Shown: one piece after another, positions 10,754 through 21,407 of the stretch
How positions within the stretch are numbered: position 1 is the stretch's first letter
How the letters are laid out: every line of letters begins with the position of its first letter
DNA from: Chalara sp. BL73
Lineage: Eukaryota > Ascomycota > Leotiomycetes > Helotiales
Assembly: GCA_918026815.1 (NCBI GenBank)
Contig: CAKJVC010000057.1
Location: 372,001-436,000 of the forward strand
Direction of reading: 5' to 3'
DNA length: 64,000 nt
Program-made: the position numbers and the translations under genes
Notes under the pieces: model-generated
The model's input: only the letters and a program-made list of their open reading frames with translations
The model's database searches: none
What the model was told of the DNA's origin: nothing

Positions 10754-13700
10754 TCATATGCATTTCCACTCCGCAAAGACGCACCATCTCGCACTCCGAT
10801 CTGCCAGCACAAGTGCCCTCCAGATTCCCCTCTCACTAACCTTAATGATGGACTCCCAGGTCCCTCCATCCCCGACTTCCACGCCAACACCTGGCTGCTT
10901 CTCTTCCTTTCTCATTAGCCTCAAGATTTTCCCACCAGGAGCTTGGATAGCTAGTTTTGCTGGTTTTTTGCTAGAGTATGTGCTCGGATTTGACCCCATG
11001 GCTGAGCTTGTCATCGACATCGCGCTACCTGGTCTTACAAATGGTAAAGGCGAGGCTCTTCCCTGTGACAAGTCTTCGGAGAGTGATGAAGGATGTTGGC
11101 GCACAGCGAAGACATAGGTATTGTTTATAGCAAGCTGCTGACATTGTGGCTGCGCGACATACAGGTCATAGCGCTGGGCATGAGGCGTAGGATGACGGAC
11201 GACAAACTCAAAGGGTGGATTATCGCCAGTGTGAATTATTGGTAAGGCAATTGCCACAGGATGGATGATCTCACGTATAGAGTGCATGAGCCCTCGTTTT
11301 CCAGCGTAAATTTTCAGCGTAGCGTTGCCTTCATCACCAGGGAGCACGGCTTTGACTGTGTAGCGCTTTTGGCCTCCGATCCATTCTGCTTGTGCTAGGG
11401 CGCGTTTCTTGACTAGATCTCCACTTTCGAAGAGGTCGCCATCATCATCGTGGTCAAATGCACGAGCCTCAACTTCTGCAAATACCTCGATATCTGCCGG
11501 AACTGTGAAGCGAATATGCACCTGCTCTAGATCCTCGATCCGAATCAAGCTCGTGTCGTAGTCTACCATTTGAAGACCCTCCTTGAAGTATTGTGGGCAA
11601 GCACCAGGCAGAGCTAGCAAAATCTCGTGAGCAATTGGGGGGCACAAGTGCTGTTGGCGATGTTGTTGTGGGACATGAGACCAACAAATTTCGATCGGTC
11701 GGGTCAAGAAATACCAGCTGTCTGCGATTTTCGTGCTGACTTCGCTGGAGTACAGGCCTCGAAGGGGATTGGATGGTGATGACAATGAACAATCCATTAT
11801 TCTCCACTGCCCATCAACCACAACAGCATTCCAATAATGATTTGGCCGCGGCATCATCATACCCATTTCTGGCTGTTCTCCAGGCGTCTTCAGATAGCCT
11901 TTAATAACCTCTGCATGAATACCCACGGCAGCACACATTTCCAATACTAAGACCGCAACCTCCTCCGCACATCCACGCTTTGATGCTATGACTCTTCTTG
12001 TGTCAATATCGGTGTCACACTCTTCCTCCCAGACAATCTTTTCACTGACCCAGGTGAAGATTGCCCGTAGTCGCTGGACATCGCTTCGATAAGGCCTACA
12101 CACAAAACCAGTAGCGAGACTAGCTGGATTGGTCAATGGTGGGAGACTGTTGATAAATCTAGCATTCTTATCGACAAGGCTCAGATTAACAGCTTGGAAG
12201 TTCGTTGGCTCTGCGACAGGACTACCATCAGCACCCTCATCTCCGTCAACTTGGTGGTACAGCTCATCAGCTGGAGTAATTGCTGGGTATTCCATCATTT
12301 GACAACGTTCCATGCGCTCCACGCGCTCAATTCTACTAAGTGAGTTGGAACGGTTGATATCTCTTCTAACTTGAATCCAGTCGACTGCAGACCCACCCAG
12401 GCCCATATCGTTGGCTGCACTGCGACTATTTCTTTGACTGTTACCGAATCCAGCACTAGAACTAACACCGTTGGGCATTTTTGGCGGCAAAGCAGGTCTA
12501 GGCGCATCACTGGCACTAACAGCAATACTACTTCTAGCGCTCGCCGCACCCGTTTTCGCTGACTCAATGATTTTCTTAAAGAAACCACTCTTCTTTGGTT
12601 TAGGTGCTGTAAGACCACCAAGCATACCAGAATCCGGAGTTGAGCTATGCCAACCTGCCTGAGACTTAGATCGTGGCGCATCAGACGCATGACTGCTGTG
12701 ATAAGATATCCCTGTCATCGGTGATTGAGGTCTGCCATCGAAGTCATCGAAATTGTCTTTTCGTGATCCGAATGCACTTCGCGATCGACCCTGCAGCGCC
12801 TCCTTTCTTCTGGACATACTCCCAGCACTAGTATAGGAGTAGCCACCTGCAGAGGTCCCGCTCATCAAGCTTCTGCTAGTAGTGTTAGTACTAGAGCTGC
12901 CATTTGTGGTCGTGCTCCGGCCGCCGGATGAGGCACTTGTAGAATTTGTCTTCGTAGTGAAGGTGCGATTAAGAACGGACCCTACAACATCATATGCAGA
13001 TTTACGATGGCGTAGCTTCGGAGGCTGAGCTCCTCCTGCCATTGTTGATTTCGATCCATTGTTAGAGCTCAACTTCGGAGGTACGTCTGGTGGAGCATCT
13101 TCGTTTGCAGGAACTCGGGAACTACTGCTGGAATGCATCTGATTGAGCCGGCTCTCCATTCTCTGAACATAATTACTGAGCTCAGGAGGAGATTGGTTAC
13201 GATACTGAGACTGAGGTGCGCTAATGTATGGTTCATCACCATCGTCATATTCGTTGTGATCATGACCAAATCCTATTGACGTATTCGGTCTTGAAGGGCC
13301 ACTGCGTCTTGCATTGATATATGATTGATCAAAAGCTTCTGGTGACCACGGATCTAGAGGTGGTTTTGGAGATTCTGTTTCACGAGATACTCCCATGTCC
13401 GCAAGAGAAGTCATAACATCATCCATCGCGCTACGCAGAGGAGACGGAGTAAATCCTGTAGCGCCAGGTGAAGGAGGACATGGAGATACTCTCCCAGGGG
13501 TATGATATCCATTAGTAGCAGCTGGATTATGACGGGTATATATGCTTCGGTGAGGTGGAGGAGGTGGTGGTGGAGAAGACCCAAGGTCGAATTGTTCTGG
13601 GACGGGTGAAGTGCTTCTTGAGTATGCTTGATACTGAAAGGACGGAGCGGGAGAAGGTGCTCGAGAGCCATAATGGCTGTGAGGAGCAGGAGAAGGGACT

Positions 13701-14197
13701 CTCGAACCATAACCGGGAATGTTTGGTGGGGGAACATCTCGCAGATTATCATGGACGCTTCTTGGAGCTGGTGAAGGCCCACGAGATACTGACAGGCTGT
13801 CTTGCTTTTTGAGCGCTTCTCTCTTTAGCTTTCCTTCATCTGGTGCTGAGTAGGCTTGGAATGGCTTGCGGAATGCTTTCGTCTTAGTCTTCTGAGGAGG
13901 TTGTGGGTTAAATGGGTTTGGACTCGGGGAGCGGTCTGGCATAGGGCTGGACGCTCTGCTCGCTGGTCGGAAGTTGTCATCCAGGACTTGGACAAAATTC
14001 GAAGGAAAGAGCCCCATCATGCGTTTGTCGCGGCGTAACCTTCCCATCCACCATGATCCATCTCCAGCGTTCAGACATTCTATCAAATCTCCTTCTACAA
14101 ATCCAAGGTCGCGTTTTGTTTCTCCCCCCCAACTATGTATTGCTCGAACCCAACATGGAAACCTTGTAGGCAAGGCTTGCGGTGCTGGGACAGTCAT
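10754..14197 (-). CDS. cyk3: Cytokinesis protein 3 (SH3 plus transglutaminase-like)
   Basis: 1147 residues in a single exon. Cyk3 acts at the bud neck or septum, promoting primary septum formation alongside the actomyosin ring. An SH3 domain covers roughly residues 13-75 (WVRAIHSWGGETKRDLGF, GDGSWWMGRL, GLFPSNFVQVL). About 600 residues of Ser/Pro-rich, probably disordered sequence follow. A transglutaminase-like domain lies near residues 690-800 (LRAIFTWVSEKIVWEEE, SKRGCAEEVAVLVLEM, NHYWNAVVVDGQWRIMDCS), then a C-terminal domain. The His and Asp of the transglutaminase triad are visible. The Cys appears one position out of register with Ala in its slot, consistent with the non-catalytic fold known for Cyk3. 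The ATG at 14197 is chosen; the open frame continues upstream only through a GTG. It is divergent from the Sid1-like kinase. Confidence 0.9.
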   Translation of the reverse strand: MTVPAPQALPTRFPCWVRAIHSWGGETKRDLGFVEGDLIECLNAGDGSWWMGRLRRDKRMMGLFPSNFVQVLDDNFRPASRASSPMPDRSPSPNPFNPQPPQKTKTKAFRKPFQAYSAPDEGKLKREALKKQDSLSVSRGPSPAPRSVHDNLRDVPPPNIPGYGSRVPSPAPHSHYGSRAPSPAPSFQYQAYSRSTSPVPEQFDLGSSPPPPPPPHRSIYTRHNPAATNGYHTPGRVSPCPPSPGATGFTPSPLRSAMDDVMTSLADMGVSRETESPKPPLDPWSPEAFDQSYINARRSGPSRPNTSIGFGHDHNEYDDGDEPYISAPQSQYRNQSPPELSNYVQRMESRLNQMHSSSSSRVPANEDAPPDVPPKLSSNNGSKSTMAGGAQPPKLRHRKSAYDVVGSVLNRTFTTKTNSTSASSGGRSTTTNGSSSTNTTSRSLMSGTSAGGYSYTSAGSMSRRKEALQGRSRSAFGSRKDNFDDFDGRPQSPMTGISYHSSHASDAPRSKSQAGWHSSTPDSGMLGGLTAPKPKKSGFFKKIIESAKTGAASARSSIAVSASDAPRPALPPKMPNGVSSSAGFGNSQRNSRSAANDMGLGGSAVDWIQVRRDINRSNSLSRIERVERMERCQMMEYPAITPADELYHQVDGDEGADGSPVAEPTNFQAVNLSLVDKNARFINSLPPLTNPASLATGFVCRPYRSDVQRLRAIFTWVSEKIVWEEECDTDIDTRRVIASKRGCAEEVAVLVLEMCAAVGIHAEVIKGYLKTPGEQPEMGMMMPRPNHYWNAVVVDGQWRIMDCSLSSPSNPLRGLYSSEVSTKIADSWYFLTRPIEICWSHVPQQHRQQHLCPPIAHEILLALPGACPQYFKEGLQMVDYDTSLIRIEDLEQVHIRFTVPADIEVFAEVEARAFDHDDDGDLFESGDLVKKRALAQAEWIGGQKRYTVKAVLPGDEGNATLKIYAGKRGLMHSIREIIHPVAIALPIIHTGDNPPFEFVVRHPTPHAQRYDLYVAQPQCQQLAINNTYVFAVRQHPSSLSEDLSQGRASPLPFVRPGSAMSMTSSAMGSNPSTYSSKKPAKLAIQAPGGKILRLMRKEEKQPGVGVEVGDGGTWESIIKVSERGIWRALVLADRSARWCVFAEWKCI

Positions 14198-15037
14198 CTT
14201 GCAATTGTGCCAATATAGAATTGTGGTGCACTCGCGCTCAAACTGCACTCGCGCCTGAATTGTACTTTCGAGGTTCAGGTCATCGAGGTGTCCAAGGCGG
14301 TGTGTGGTGAGCGTTAAAAGGATAGGTATATTCGAGTAATTGCTCTGAGTCGAGTTTGTTGTTAGGATAACGAATGTGGTGCAATATAGATATATATCAA
14401 TATACTGGACAATATGTGACTTACTGGTTCTAGTCTCTGTACTGGATAGTAGACTTGGATGATCTCAATGTTTATGGTTTCGGCCCGAAGTTCTTCCGGC
14501 CACGGTGGTTGCTATGAGTTACAATCGATAAGAAGTCTGGATGGTGAAACAAGAGTGGGTTGTCCAATAGGCGTCCGACTGCAGGGATAAATGCAGACGC
14601 TGGTGCCTCAGGAACCAATTGAGCACCTGCAGCTTCGATGTCAATGTGAAGGCCATGAAAGTGACCGCAATATGCTCAAGCATATACACGCAGGTCACCG
14701 CAAGAAAACTTATCCTCACGATATATATCTTCTTCTTTCCTTTGATAGTTTAAAGCATCTCATATTCATCTTTCTGGTCATGAACCACCTCTTGGCGACA
14801 AGTCGGCAAACGGTCCAAGCTTTTGGCTTCCTAGCCCCGTTGCACCGGTGTTTAGGGGTAAACAAACCATCCGTCCTGTCTCAGCTCTCAACTACACTTC
14901 TTTTACTTCAAGCACAACTTTCCTTCTCTGTACATTTTGCTGATTCTTTGGACGGCCAACAGTGATTGTCAATTGAAAAATTTACAGCATATCAATATTG
15001 ACCATTCTGCCGCTCCAACCAGATTCAATTAAGCAAG
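14198..15037. promoter_or_regulatory. Divergent intergenic region of cyk3 and the Sid1-like kinase
   Basis: The 840 bp lie between two start codons pointing away from each other. Both genes belong to the septation machinery. It should carry both promoters and 5' leaders. I cannot pick out individual sites, and the open frame at 14591-14965 has no coding motif. Confidence 0.5.
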
Positions 15038-17049
15038 ATGTCCAAAGGGGAGGCGGGCGCTTATACAGTGCTTCAAGAGCTAGGCAGTAAGTCTGTCGCT
15101 CCAACTATGCTTCTTCTAAGGATCTGACATCCCTCTAGGTGGTAGTTTTGGTGTGGTATACAAGGCGATAGAAAATGCCACCGGCGAAGTCGTAGCTATT
15201 AAACATGTAAGTGTCTTCGTCCTCTTACTGACATGCTTGCTAACATTTCAGATCGATCTTGAGTCAAGCGAGGATGACATTCAAGAGATCCAACAAGAAA
15301 TATCAGTGCTAAGCACTTGCGCAAGCCCATTCGTCACTCAATACAAAGCTAGTTTCTTGCGAGGCCACAAGTTATGGATTGTGATGGAGTATCTTGGTGG
15401 TGGATCTTGCCTGGACCTGGTGCGCTACAGTGCCGTCATTAGATTTAAAATACTGACTTCCACCAGCTCAAACCGGGTTCATTCAATGAGGCTCATATTG
15501 CTATCATATGCAGAGAATTGCTCCTCGGTCTCGAATATCTACACCAGGAGGGGAAAATCCATCGAGATATCAAGGCTGCGAATGTGTTGTTATCTACATC
15601 TGGGAAAGTAAAGTTGGCAGACTTTGGAGTTGCTGCGCAACTTACTAATATCAAGTCGCAACGGAACACGTTTGTCGGTACACCATTTTGGATGGCCCCG
15701 GAGGTCATCCAACAAGCCGGTTACGATTTCAAGGCAGATATATGGTCGCTGGGAATCACAGCTATGGAACTTGTGAATGGAGAGCCTCCAAATGCCTCCA
15801 TACATCCTATGAAAGTCCTCTTTGCCATTCCTAAGCAGCCAGCTCCAAGACTCGAAGGCTCCAACTACAGTAAAGCATTCAAGGATTTTGTAGCAAAGTG
15901 CTTAGTCAAGGACTGCGATTTGCGGCCGTCCGCGAAAGAGCTTCTCAGACACAAATTCATCCAATCCGCCGGAAAAGTTGAAGCTTTGCAAGAACTGATT
16001 GAGCGAAAGCAAAACTGGGATGGCGCGCGTAGCCGACCATCACACCCGAGATTCTATGAAGAAACACTGTTAGTCAGACGTATGAACGTTTATATCCTTA
16101 TGCTAACCTATCTAGCAATACCATGTCTCTCAAACCAGACGTAGATGAATGGGTGTTTGATACCGTTAAAGCCCCCACAATCGCTGCCCGTAAGAACACT
16201 ACCAAACGGCGCAAGCTATCCGTCATTCACGCAAACGGTCAAGGTATATACGAAGCTCCCGAAGAAGCTTTGAAGAAGCTTGACCTTAAGGATTCTCCGC
16301 TTGACTATTCGTCACCGCCACCGGCGACCGTCAAGAGAGGTACTGTAAGGAGACAACCATCGGTTGTGCAGCTTATGACTCCTGTCAAGCAACGACAAGC
16401 AAGCTCCCAGAAGCGACCACTGCAACCAGACCTAAACTTTGGAAATACCGGGTCAACTGTCCGAGTTTTCCGCAGAGTTTCAGACAATTCCACGGTTGCT
16501 CAAGTATCCACCGGTGAGGCGCCGAATGGTTCTACACGTGACGAAAACCGACCGCCAGGAGTCGAAACAGCTTCGAAGGAGGCTGTTCTGGGCCGACGTA
16601 CCTTCAACAAAGTCATTGACCCAGCTTTCCAAGAATTACATGCTCAGACAGGTAACCAGGCCAATAGGGAGGCACTCTCACGTCTTGCAGATGCGTGGAG
16701 TGCACTTGATGCAGTAGATCCAGAGGGTGAGTATCAGTTACTGAAGCTCATGATTGATAAAGTTCAATCGGATCCTAAACTAGCATCGCTTCTCGCCTCA
16801 GGAAAAGGATCATTGAAGAATGGCACTCCACAAGTAACACCGAAGAAGTCAGCAGCAAGATTGATTCTAGCACAAAACAATCCGCATCTACAGAGTCACC
16901 GTCGCAGGCAATCCAGTATGCATGCCGAGGAGAAGTTGTCCAACCTACCAGGTCAGGTTGTCACCGGCATGGAACACACGAAGAAATTAGCGGACGTACT
17001 TTACGGAAGATGGTCTGATGGTCTACGCAACCGCTGGCCCGCTGTTTGA
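15038..17049 (+). CDS. sid1: Ste20-family GCK-III kinase, Sid1/SepL-like
   Basis: Five exons (15038-15086, 15139-15206, 15252-15419, 15467-16068, 16116-17049) with 45-52-nt introns give 606 residues. The kinase domain is complete. It has the P-loop [10 protein letters not shown] (about 17-26), catalytic Lys in [20 protein letters not shown] (about 127), [13 protein letters not shown] and the subdomain XI Arg in [10 protein letters not shown]. The sequence [15 protein letters not shown] is typical of the MST3/GCK-III branch. A basic, Ser/Thr-rich linker leads to a C-terminal region ending in [20 protein letters not shown]. That tail matches what I recall for fungal Sid1/SepL kinases of the septation initiation network; Nak1/Pod6-type and Mst1-type kinases are the alternatives. 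Kinase assignment is certain, Sid1 orthology likely. The divergent neighbour is the cytokinesis gene cyk3. Confidence 0.87.
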
Positions 17050-18897
17050 TCGATTACGTCACACACTGCATATCTTCGGCGCTTATGTTCACGTACACGA
17101 CTTGTCTAAAATGGCATCCAAAAGTACTTTTCTGCATAGCCAGCACATAGAAAGAGGGCGAGAGCAGTCCTCCGGGAGTTCAGCTGTACTATTGTTGCAA
17201 TTTGATGATTTTATGATAAACGGCTGCTATCATTTGTTACGGGTTTGAATTTATTTGGCGAGCAGGCGTAAAATATTTGATTTCATCATGAATGTTTCGG
17301 GCAGCGAACGGTGTTTGTATAGTAATTATCTGTATATAGTGTGGAATTGGTATCAAAGTCTCTGTTAAACTTGTAAAAGTAGCGTTCTTTCAAGATGTCA
17401 TTCTTCAATGTCAAAGCTGAAGTCCTTAATCAAAGCACTCTTGTTGAAAGACCTTTCAACTACGCTGGCACCAATTGTTAAAAGTGTGGGCTTCGATCTA
17501 CGTGATTGAATCATTACTATATTTTGTGGTGTATTGCTCATCGTACTTACCTGGACTTCCTTTCATGTGTTAATGTAGAGCCAAGCTAAATAATGCCTTG
17601 GTCCTTTGTAACGTAATTCATTTAAGTGAATAGCCTCTATGCAAACTAATATGACCTTTGTTTGTAGATATTTCCCGTTCAAGTTTCAACGAGAGCTTCA
17701 GAATATAGTGGTTAAGGTCAACTCCGCAAGTGGCCAACTCCAAGGCTAAATGAAGGCCAGCCAACTAGAGCGGTTAAGTAGACCCCTTATCTCGAATTAA
17801 CTTACTCTTCGGCCGTTCTATCTTTTATTTCTCCTACTGTTTTATCAATTTAGGCTCGATCAAGTTGCTGCTATATCAAGAATGTCTTTCAAAAACGATC
17901 AAGAACGATCACTTTTGCCCAAAAGAACACACTGGTGGGATGAAGCACCTTAGTGCTAGAGGATGTTCGTAGAGGTGTGGCGGGTACTTTGTGTTGTGGA
18001 GCGTCTGGGATATATATATATATTGAGTCTCAACATAATAATTGAGATGATCTCTCTAACCTCTCAAGTTTATTATGCTAAGTACATTTCAAATTGTGCT
18101 CCGTCAATTATTTGCGCCACTAACAAAGGAGAAGTCTGAACTGCGCTTGCACAACCCGACTTCTAGCAGATCTTCAGCGTCCGTGAAGGCTAGACATCAA
18201 ATCTGGAGATTCGGTGGCTAGTTCTCGCTACCAATGCTATGTTCAATCTCAGCGGCAAAATATTTAATGACGTGCTATCTATACGGGATATGATAGCCAC
18301 AGTGAAGCCTCACGAACGCTGGGCGTCTTTAGCGGTACTTTCACGGCTCCCAAAATGCTGAGGGCCTGTGCTTCGAAAGCGAACAAACAAAAGAAGATCA
18401 TAGGCGTCCAGCGGAGCCGTAACGACCGAAGTTTGGGTTATTGGATTGGTTATTCTCCGGCTTAGCTGCCTATTTTCTGCAGCCAAATGTCGGCTCATTT
18501 CTGCGATGGCTCTGATTGCTCCCTGAATGGTTTCAACATCGCCTCGATGGGATCATGCGAAGCAGCGTTTGGGAATTAGTGCATTTTTTCAGAGAGCCGA
18601 TGTGATTTTCAGCATCGGCAACCGAAGTATTAATAGAACGACAAAGAACATAAAGAACACAAGCAACTCTGAGAAATTAATAAGCCGTGATAAATTCTAA
18701 TACATGGTACAAACAAATGGACAAATGCACTGGAGACAATCCAAGGGTAATAGAAGCAACACGGTTCTCAAAGATCAATCAAAATTAAAAACACGAGAGC
18801 ATCGAACTTATGGCACAAGAAACTTAGTAAAATATCAAATGTGTAATAGTGAAATTGCAAGGGTAATTCGTGCCTTTCGTAATATTCAATCATTATC
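17050..18897. other. Gene-free interval
   Basis: These 1.85 kb hold the convergent 3' flanks of the kinase and the LCCL gene. There is an (AT)n microsatellite at 18010-18022. The only open frames are short, with no motif (for example 18310-18498 minus). Confidence 0.5.
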
Positions 18898-20844
18898 TTA
18901 TTGAAGCAAAGCCTCATCATCCAAAGACCGGCTTTTGATGCGACTAGGACCTGGCTTCATTTCTATCCAGCTGCCATTGGCATTCCAGATGCCCGCATGC
19001 GTATAATCCCAACTCTGGCGCCCCTGCATATAGGAAAATCTGAAATATTGAGGCTCAGCAATTTCCGTCTTCTTTGACCAGACAAACCGATTGTCCGTGG
19101 GCAAGCCTTCATCAGTATACCCTCTGAATCTCTCTACATCGTTTACCAACACACTCAGTCCGTCGAATGGGTCTGGCGGTGGGAGCCATGAGAATGATAT
19201 GGTCGATAGCGTTTCTCCCAGGGTGATATTTGGTGACTGGATAATCGGTAGACGAGAGTTGTGCTGTGCATCTCCCTGTAGTGCCGCCGAGGTTTGGAGG
19301 ACGGGGTCAAATCCCCAGCGTGCGATTCCATTGACATAAAAGCCAATCAGAAGGCCCTGATAGAACAGAGCCGGTCGAGTCTGCATGCTAGTCCCTGGTA
19401 ATAAGAGTAGAGCGAGAATGTAATGATGAATCCGCAGATTGAGTCCCGGTAACAAAAGCGATATCAGTATAGCTCCTACAAGTATTCCATAGATTCCAAG
19501 GTATCGTATCAGTCTCGCCTCGCGCTGGAAGTAGAATATCTGTTTGATGAAAATGACTGCTAGTAGAAGAACGATAATTGCCAGGGCCAACTTTGCTCCT
19601 GGCTGTTGCTCAAGATCATGTTTATTCAGGCGTTGTATAGGTATCCAATCGAACGTATAGTTCGTAAGGGTCCCAACCCAGCATCCACCAAGCCAAAGGA
19701 TAGTCTTCTCTATCTGGGCTGTCAACCCTATTAAAGCCCGACGAACTCCCATGTACTTATACATGACAAAGGCAATGAACATAGATGGTAGATATTTTCC
19801 AAGAAGATTTGACATTAATTCGGCGATGGGCGATTCCGTTAGAGGTGGGTCTGAAGCAAGTCCGGCATGGAAGAAGGCAGCAGTGAAAATGGTGAAGAAA
19901 TAAAGCGCGGGTGAAGTCACAAATAGTGAAAACACTATGGTGAAAGCCAGGGAGACATACAGTAATTCCCAGCGCGCATCCTTTGCCTCGCACTTAGCTG
20001 CTGAGTGGAAAGTGAAAGATGATGGAAATTCGGAGTCGAACGCTATGCTCTCAATGCCGTGCTGTTTTGAGCTTGTGTAATTACGGAAGGATCCAACAAG
20101 AGAGACAACTCCGCATCCTCCATTTTCATTGTCGATGATCCCAGCATGAATGGCGGCACCACAGATGAATGAGTCACCTCGATAGGTTGGTCTTCCTCCA
20201 TCTTCTGACGGGCCACCAATTACTAGAGGTTGGTAGATGGCTTCGTAGGCTCCGACGGCTCGTGGATTGAGGACCCAATGGTTCTGACAGTTTGCAGGGC
20301 AGCGGAATGGAAAGCCACTACCATTGAATGGCCGACAGTCGTTTCCATTCAATCCACAACTATTTCCAGGCACCCAATAGGTATTACCACAGCCAATATT
20401 TCCTGGAGTTCCCCATCCTTCAATTTCAGTGGCAACGGTACCCCGGCGCATAATAAGAGCGAATGTCAGAATCCAAAGGAAGTAATATCCGGTCACTAGA
20501 AGGAGTCGTTGTCGAAACTTCGGAACATATTCGTCTAGAAGCCGTATTGGCGCCTCTTGTATGATTGGGAAAAGTGGTTTTATACTATATGTATGGGGTG
20601 GATCCGGTCCTTTCGCCCACTTCATAGTAGCCTTAGTGACTCTGCGTATCGGAATTGGCACCCATTTCATAGATCTATATGTCCCTTGGTCCTGTATGAA
20701 CCGTGGAGTCGGCGGGGAGCTATCTTCAGAGAAATCTTCCAGGAGGTGCGTCTGTAGCCGTGTTGATTCATCAATCGGATCATCTGGATGCCCACTCTCT
20801 CGTGCTCCATACCTCCTAGCTTCCTCATCATTATTCCTGGCCAT
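18898..20844 (-). CDS. LCCL-domain multi-pass membrane protein
   Basis: 648 residues in one exon, ATG at 20844-20842. A cytosolic N-terminus precedes a first membrane span (about 105-125, LLLVTGYYFLWILTFALIM). A Cys-rich LCCL domain follows (about 150-260) with FRCPANCQNHWVL, RGDSFICGAAIHAGIID and GGCGVVSLVG. Several further spans follow between about residues 285 and 500 (WELLYVSLAFTIVF, ALAIIVLLLAVIFI, LGIYGILVGAILISLLLPGL). The C-terminal 120 residues are soluble and rich in aromatics (FSWLPPPDPFDGL, SWDYTHAGIWN). LCCL domains bind lipid or glycan ligands in other eukaryotes; fungal members of this architecture have no established role. It is divergent from the QTRT2-like gene across 563 bp. 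Confidence 0.88.
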   Translation of the reverse strand: MARNNDEEARRYGARESGHPDDPIDESTRLQTHLLEDFSEDSSPPTPRFIQDQGTYRSMKWVPIPIRRVTKATMKWAKGPDPPHTYSIKPLFPIIQEAPIRLLDEYVPKFRQRLLLVTGYYFLWILTFALIMRRGTVATEIEGWGTPGNIGCGNTYWVPGNSCGLNGNDCRPFNGSGFPFRCPANCQNHWVLNPRAVGAYEAIYQPLVIGGPSEDGGRPTYRGDSFICGAAIHAGIIDNENGGCGVVSLVGSFRNYTSSKQHGIESIAFDSEFPSSFTFHSAAKCEAKDARWELLYVSLAFTIVFSLFVTSPALYFFTIFTAAFFHAGLASDPPLTESPIAELMSNLLGKYLPSMFIAFVMYKYMGVRRALIGLTAQIEKTILWLGGCWVGTLTNYTFDWIPIQRLNKHDLEQQPGAKLALAIIVLLLAVIFIKQIFYFQREARLIRYLGIYGILVGAILISLLLPGLNLRIHHYILALLLLPGTSMQTRPALFYQGLLIGFYVNGIARWGFDPVLQTSAALQGDAQHNSRLPIIQSPNITLGETLSTISFSWLPPPDPFDGLSVLVNDVERFRGYTDEGLPTDNRFVWSKKTEIAEPQYFRFSYMQGRQSWDYTHAGIWNANGSWIEMKPGPSRIKSRSLDDEALLQ

Positions 20845-21407
20845 TGCGCCTAATGCACGTTAGCAAGATGGACGGATTAGAAACCGGATCCTTCGGTTTC
20901 AGGCTACTTACCTATGCTAACTGATTTGCAAGAACTAATATAGACAATAACGAATGCAAAGCAGAAAAAGGATGCAACCTGGCGCCTCGATCATATCTCG
21001 AGAACTCTTCGATCACGAAGAGAAGCTCCCGAGTAGTGTCGAGCCACCGCATGTACGTACTTCATTACTGACAAGGCGGCTAAGGATGTAGAGGATTCGC
21101 CGACTCTTATCGCCGATAACTATGATTATGTAATATTACCGATTAGTCACGTGGATTCAAAATTCAGTGTGGAAGAGTATGTATTACTTCACAACTTGTT
21201 GTCTAGATTCCAGTAAATCGACCCACAAACTTTGTTAGCATATAAATACTGAGAATATAGATACTTTTGGAGTGGTGAACGCTTCTACCGTCTTCAACAT
21301 ACCACCTTGATCGAGCTTGAGGGTTGCTGGCCTGCAGACAAACCAGCTCTTTTTTATCACCGAAGAAAAACTCATTGCAATAAGATATAATAGCCAGTAT
21401 ACTGCGT
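20845..21407. promoter_or_regulatory. Divergent promoter region, LCCL gene and QTRT2-like gene
   Basis: 563 bp separate the two start codons. A CACGTG E-box lies at 21148-21153. The rest has no obvious site. A 5'-leader intron for the LCCL gene is possible but was not resolved. Confidence 0.4.

Noticed and set aside
10698..11117. 139-codon plus-strand frame
   Set aside because: It is antisense to the C-terminal end of cyk3, which is supported by domains; this frame has no motif.
12295..13782. Several minus- and plus-strand frames of 60-130 codons
   Set aside because: They overlap the Ser/Pro-rich linker of cyk3 in other frames; low-complexity coding DNA commonly leaves such open shadows.
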